Source: Gammaproteobacteria bacterium (lineage in GTDB: Bacteria; Pseudomonadota; Gammaproteobacteria; Pseudomonadales; Pseudohongiellaceae). From it: a stretch of 7,570 bases of DNA. A model generated the notes under the pieces. It was given only the letters and a program-made list of their open reading frames with translations, searched no databases and had not been told where the DNA came from. Positions 6,662 to 7,570 of the stretch are shown here, piece after piece (positions within the stretch are counted from its first letter, which is position 1; every line of letters starts with the position of its first letter). The stretch lies in contig NZNL01000070.1 of assembly GCA_002694855.1 (NCBI GenBank), positions 2,024 to 9,593 of the forward strand, written 5' to 3'. Position numbers and translations under genes: made by a program.

Positions 6662-7336
6662 ATGGGGAACAATCACAAGCCTAAAGAGGTTTTAATTTTT
6701 GGGGCTGGATCTTTCGGAGAGGAGGTTCTGGATTTTTTAGATGATATTAACTGTATCCATCCGACCTATAGATGCATCGGATTTTTGGATGATGAAGAAA
6801 AAAAATGGGGCGGTAAACTTCACGGGGTCCCAATCCTGGGTGCTTTTTCAGAATCTAATAAATTTCCAAACTCGCAACTAATTTTAGCATTTACCAGTAT
6901 TAAGAATTTTTGGAATCGGGAAACAATTTTTTCGAGCATTGAAAAAAGATTAAACCGATTTGAAACTATCGTTCACCCTTCAGCAATGGTATCTAAGACA
7001 GCATTGATTGGAAAGGGCACCGTAATTTACCCAAATGTAACCATAAGATCTAATGCAAGTATTGGAAATCATGTGGTGGTTCTTCCTAATAGCGTGGTTA
7101 GCCATGACGTCAGGATCGAAGATTATTCTATTATTGCTAGTGGAGTTAATATTGCGGGTAGAACCACAATTGGCAGTTGCTGTTACTTAGGAAGTGGGTG
7201 TTCGATCAGAGAAAATTTAACTATAGAGGATTACTGTCTTATCGGCATGGGTAGTGTGGTATTAACCCATGTGGCGAGGAACTGTGTTATGGTGGGAAAT
7301 CCAGCAAGAAAAATCAGGACGGTGGTAGAAAGCTAA
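6662..7336 (+). CDS. PglD/NeuD-type sugar acyltransferase (left-handed beta-helix)
   Basis: This enzyme is predicted to transfer an acetyl group from acetyl-CoA to an amine or hydroxyl of a sugar nucleotide in the cytoplasm. From the ATG at 6662 it has 224 residues, the usual size for PglD/NeuD. The N-terminal domain has a Rossmann-like nucleotide-binding start, KEVLIFGAGSFGEEVLDFL (residues 8-26), and GFLDDEEKKWGGKLHGVPILG (40-60), the family's G-(F/Y)-(L/I)-D-D and V-L-G segments. A hexapeptide-repeat beta-helix follows from about residue 105 (HPSAMVSKTALIGKGTVI) and ends with the typical G-(N/V)-PAR-x-I (213-218). His148 in VVSHDVRI aligns with the catalytic histidine of PglD. It would suit acetylation of a 4-amino sugar made by an aminotransferase such as the one at the left edge, though the beta-helix alone does not separate N- from O-acetylation. 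The gene lies 80 bp after the decayed methyltransferase and has no partner gene directly downstream. Confidence 0.92.
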   Translation: MGNNHKPKEVLIFGAGSFGEEVLDFLDDINCIHPTYRCIGFLDDEEKKWGGKLHGVPILGAFSESNKFPNSQLILAFTSIKNFWNRETIFSSIEKRLNRFETIVHPSAMVSKTALIGKGTVIYPNVTIRSNASIGNHVVVLPNSVVSHDVRIEDYSIIASGVNIAGRTTIGSCCYLGSGCSIRENLTIEDYCLIGMGSVVLTHVARNCVMVGNPARKIRTVVES

Positions 7337-7374
7337 TTAAAGATTTTGACCAAGCCTCTGAAACATGCTGTTAT

Positions 7375-7569
7375 TCATAATAAGGTCAGACCGTCGTCCT
7401 TCTCAACGCCTTTTCCACTGCGATACGCATATCCGACAATAAATTGAACACCAGCATCCCCCTGTTCCGCTACCTTCAAACACTGCTTAAACGTTTCCTC
7501 AAGATTTTTTAAACAATCTTCAACCTCATTTCGTAAGGCACAAGCAAAATCTGTACTCCTGTGGTTTAG
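7375..7569 (-). pseudogene. Sel1-repeat protein, truncated C-terminal fragment
   Basis: A minus-strand frame is open from the window edge to a TGA at 7377-7375, giving 64 residues. It contains a good Sel1 (TPR-like) repeat: VAEQGDAGVQFIVGYAYRSG followed by KGVEKDDG, matching the A-E-x-G-D-A-x-A-Q-x-x-L-G-x-x-Y-x-x-G-x-G-V-x-x-D consensus. Sel1 repeats form alpha-alpha superhelices that mediate protein contacts. The frame stops three or four residues after the K-D-D turn, before the second helix of the repeat is complete, and no other frame restores it downstream. I therefore think the 3' end is lost, and the piece is a remnant unrelated to sugar chemistry. The 5' part is beyond the window, so an unusual but functional C-terminus cannot be excluded. 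Confidence 0.55.
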
Positions 7570-7570
7570 C

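Noticed and set aside
7345..7389. Inverted TGACC/GGTCA arms after the acyltransferase gene
   Set aside because: Five pairs across a loop of more than 30 bases with no T-run is not a credible terminator.
1..7570. CRISPR array, tRNA, rRNA, insertion sequence or attachment-site repeats
   Set aside because: I saw no regularly spaced repeats, tRNA-like cloverleaf, transposase motifs or flanking direct repeats.

Overview
The window is a stretch of a bacterial surface-glycan (O-antigen, capsule or glycoprotein-glycan) biosynthesis locus. It is moderately AT-rich and carries enzymes that decorate amino sugars: a PLP sugar aminotransferase, an ATP-dependent N-acetyl-sugar amidotransferase, a sugar N-formyltransferase, a NodB-like deacetylase and a left-handed beta-helix sugar acyltransferase. 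Such loci are typical of Gram-negative bacteria. The standard genetic code fits, since intact genes end in TAA, TAG and TGA. Few genes have a strong Shine-Dalgarno sequence. I cannot name the genus.

Layout. Bases 2-463 (+) are the 3' end of a DegT/DnrJ/EryC1-type aminotransferase. It converges, across 30 bp with no clear terminator, on a run of five minus-strand genes. In transcription order these are: deacetylase-like (6015-5275), formyltransferase (5262-4273), a 218-bp gap with a good sigma70-like promoter, WbpG-type amidotransferase (4054-2906), a 133-bp gap, a duplicated flavin-reductase-like protein (2772-1369) and a nitrilase-superfamily amidohydrolase (1336-494). On the plus strand, 6105-6581 reads as a decayed FkbM-like methyltransferase with four internal stops, followed by an intact PglD/NeuD-type acyltransferase (6662-7336). 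The right edge holds the tail of a Sel1-repeat protein on the minus strand (7569-7375), which looks truncated.

How the genes may work together (inference). The aminotransferase would install an amine on a keto-sugar nucleotide. The PglD-like enzyme would acetylate an amine or hydroxyl. The deacetylase and formyltransferase, 12 bp apart, could swap an N-acetyl for an N-formyl group. The WbpG-like enzyme would turn an acetamido group into an acetamidino group. The flavoprotein/amidohydrolase pair is the least expected part: neither is a standard glycan-locus enzyme, and together they may form an uncharacterised modification step. The decayed methyltransferase, the broken Sel1 gene and the strand switches point to a recombining, mosaic locus.
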